This document shows positions 62,840 to 64,000 of a DNA stretch of 64,000 nucleotides, piece by piece. The notes beneath the pieces are model-generated. The model was not told the origin of the DNA and did no database searches. It saw only the letters and a program-made list of their open reading frames with translations. The translations under genes were made by a program, and so were the position numbers. Source of the DNA: Myxococcales bacterium (lineage in GTDB: Bacteria > Myxococcota_A > Polyangia > Polyangiales > Polyangiaceae); assembly GCA_004193285.1 (NCBI GenBank), contig SECP01000050.1:1-64000 (forward strand). The letters run 5' to 3'. Numbering within the stretch: position 1 is the first letter of the stretch; every line of letters starts with the position of its first letter.

Positions 62840-63697
62840 TCACTCCCGGAGCGCAAGCCACATGGCCGTGAGCTCTTCGTCCGTCAGCGCGGTCATTGCG
62901 CGCCAGGGCATGGCGGGGTTCACGTCGGTTCCGTCGCGCTTTTTGCCCTGGCGGAGCAAGGTTCGGAGCTGCGGCAGAGTCCAATTCGTCATCGCAGAGG
63001 GCGATATGTCCGCGGAAGGAGGCGAGTCCGGCCCTGGCTTCAACCCGCCACGTAGGTTCTGGCCGTGGCACCCCTTGCACATCGCGATCAGGTACTCGCC
63101 GTGGGCGACGGTCGCGCCGGAGGGCGTGGCCCGCTCCGTGCGAGGCTCGTCGTGGCGAATTTTGTTCGCTGCCCATAGGTTTTCTCCGGCGAGCCCGAGC
63201 ACGACTTGGCCCAAAAGGCTGACGCGCGTCTCCGGAACCGCGCTCCGCACCGGCGGCACGCTCTTCACGTACGTGATGATGGCTTGTACGTCGTCGTTCG
63301 AGAAGGTGCGCAGCTCTCTCGAAGGCATGAGCAGCAGGTTACGGCCACGAGGGTCCACCCCGTGCAAGATCGCGCGGTACCAATCGCGGTTGGTGTAGCC
63401 GCTGACGACGCCGGCTGGTGTGATGTTCGGCGGAGCCAGCCGTACCAGCGCGTTGTCTTCCATCACGCGCCCCGCGAAGTTGCTGCCGTGGCACTCCGCG
63501 CAGCCGCCCAAGGTCGTCGCCAGGTGCCTGCCGCGCTCGAGCGCGGTCGGCGGCGGGGCCCAGGGGAGCGATGGCTCCGGTATGCGGTGCACCTGAAAAG
63601 CCTTCGCTTGAAAGCGTGTCACTCCGACGGTTCCCACCACCGCCAGTAGCGCCGGCACCGCCAGCGCGACTGTCTTGAGCCAGCGCGTCACGTTCAT
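62840..63697 (-). CDS. Di-haem cytochrome c
   Basis: A 285-residue exported cytochrome. An N-terminal signal or anchor helix (TVALAVPALLAVVGTVGV) is followed by two class I cytochrome c domains with haem motifs CAECH (66-70) and CKGCH (about 217-221). Met ligands are likely MPSRELR and MPWRAM. The first domain includes LxxGxxL..GGCAECHGSNFAG and the second GEYLIAMCKGCHG. It should transfer electrons in the periplasm. ATG 63697 is chosen; ATG 63733 would add 12 residues. Overlaps no gene. Confidence 0.88.
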   Translation of the reverse strand: MNVTRWLKTVALAVPALLAVVGTVGVTRFQAKAFQVHRIPEPSLPWAPPPTALERGRHLATTLGGCAECHGSNFAGRVMEDNALVRLAPPNITPAGVVSGYTNRDWYRAILHGVDPRGRNLLLMPSRELRTFSNDDVQAIITYVKSVPPVRSAVPETRVSLLGQVVLGLAGENLWAANKIRHDEPRTERATPSGATVAHGEYLIAMCKGCHGQNLRGGLKPGPDSPPSADISPSAMTNWTLPQLRTLLRQGKKRDGTDVNPAMPWRAMTALTDEELTAMWLALRE

Positions 63698-63741
63698 GGG
63701 CTGAGCTTCGGGCCGCGCGCCCGTCGTCACCATTCCCCGGA

Positions 63742-64000
63742 TCAGGGGGGGCGGCGCAGCTCGAGCCGCTCGCGCATCTTGCAACCGAAAATTGCTTTGA
63801 AATCCGCATCCGAGCGCACGCTGCGGGGGCGAACGACGACCACGAGCGAGCGCTGCCCGGGCTCGTCCCAAGGCGCGCTTGCGAGGGCGGACACGTCGTC
63901 CCGCGCGCTGAAGGTCAGGGCGACGGCGCGCGTGGGGTTCGGTCGCAAGGCGGTGGGGTTCGGCAACTGCAGCGTGACCTCCAGCTCCAAGACGGTGAGG
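63742..64000 (-). CDS. Partial hypothetical protein at right edge
   Basis: The frame is open to the right edge, so the N-terminus is missing. The visible 86 residues begin LTVLELEVTLQLPNPTALRPN and end with FGCKMRERLELRRPP. The first part is beta-rich and the codons are GC-ending as in real genes. I do not recognise the family. The stop lies 44 bp before the cytochrome start in the same direction, so it may be the upstream gene of the same transcript. Confidence 0.5.
   Translation of the reverse strand, partial: LTVLELEVTLQLPNPTALRPNPTRAVALTFSARDDVSALASAPWDEPGQRSLVVVVRPRSVRSDADFKAIFGCKMRERLELRRPP

Overview
The window comes from a high-GC delta-proteobacterium-like genome, most likely a myxobacterium of the Polyangia/Sorangiineae type. 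This is inferred from about 70% GC with strongly GC-ending codons, two transmembrane eukaryotic-type Ser/Thr kinases, many lipoproteins with Gly/Ala/Ser-rich tails, a sigma-54-type promoter, PilZ/HDOD/cNMP signalling proteins and a DUF1592/DUF1588 protein. No rRNA, tRNA, CRISPR array, phage or insertion sequence was recognised.

Layout. 1-2548: an unidentified minus-strand gene runs off the left edge, followed by about 2.1 kb with no convincing gene; two ParB-binding parS sites (731-746, and 2704-2719 inside bioF) suggest a chromosomal centromere neighbourhood. 2549-5034: bioF-bioD facing an orphan CcmA-like ABC ATPase. 5228-9474: a MoxR/DUF58/transglutaminase operon. 9475-10270: a gene-free repeat island with a diverged ~193-bp duplication carrying TTCGGATCCGAA palindromes and a 25-bp minisatellite. 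10271-17587: mostly housekeeping and signalling genes (rpe with a lipoprotein metallopeptidase, GNAT, PilZ, cNMP sensor), two paralogous LNPQP lipoproteins, and tyrA behind a degenerate DAHP-synthase-like gene. 17705-25226: Ser/Thr kinase, FAD monooxygenase and a complete branched-chain amino-acid ABC transporter (livKHMGF).

25223-43412: serS, RNase R with a repetitive basic tail, a VKOR-DsbA fusion, adenosine deaminase, a DUF1592 lipoprotein, an alpha/beta hydrolase, a DnaJ/CbpA-type chaperone, a methyltransferase, rpoZ, a second kinase, and envelope proteins with DUF3105, DUF4349, AhpC/TSA and HDOD domains. 43560-51259: mostly small hypothetical or signalling genes, ppa, a sigma-54-preceded SnoaL-like gene, an APH-like kinase, MscS and an SRPBCC protein.

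51423-61578 is the most remarkable part. A single 2705-residue ORF is built almost entirely of about 328 copies of an octapeptide, consensus L-[ST]-x-x-Q-[LVI]-x-x, with no recognisable signal peptide or anchor. It is followed after 31 bp by a SPINDLY/OGT-type glycosyltransferase (GT41). The two genes look like a substrate-enzyme pair: a giant Ser/Thr-rich solenoid and its dedicated O-glycosyltransferase (inference). The window closes with a 54-residue Cys-rich lipoprotein, a LuxR-type regulator, a di-haem cytochrome c and a partial gene.
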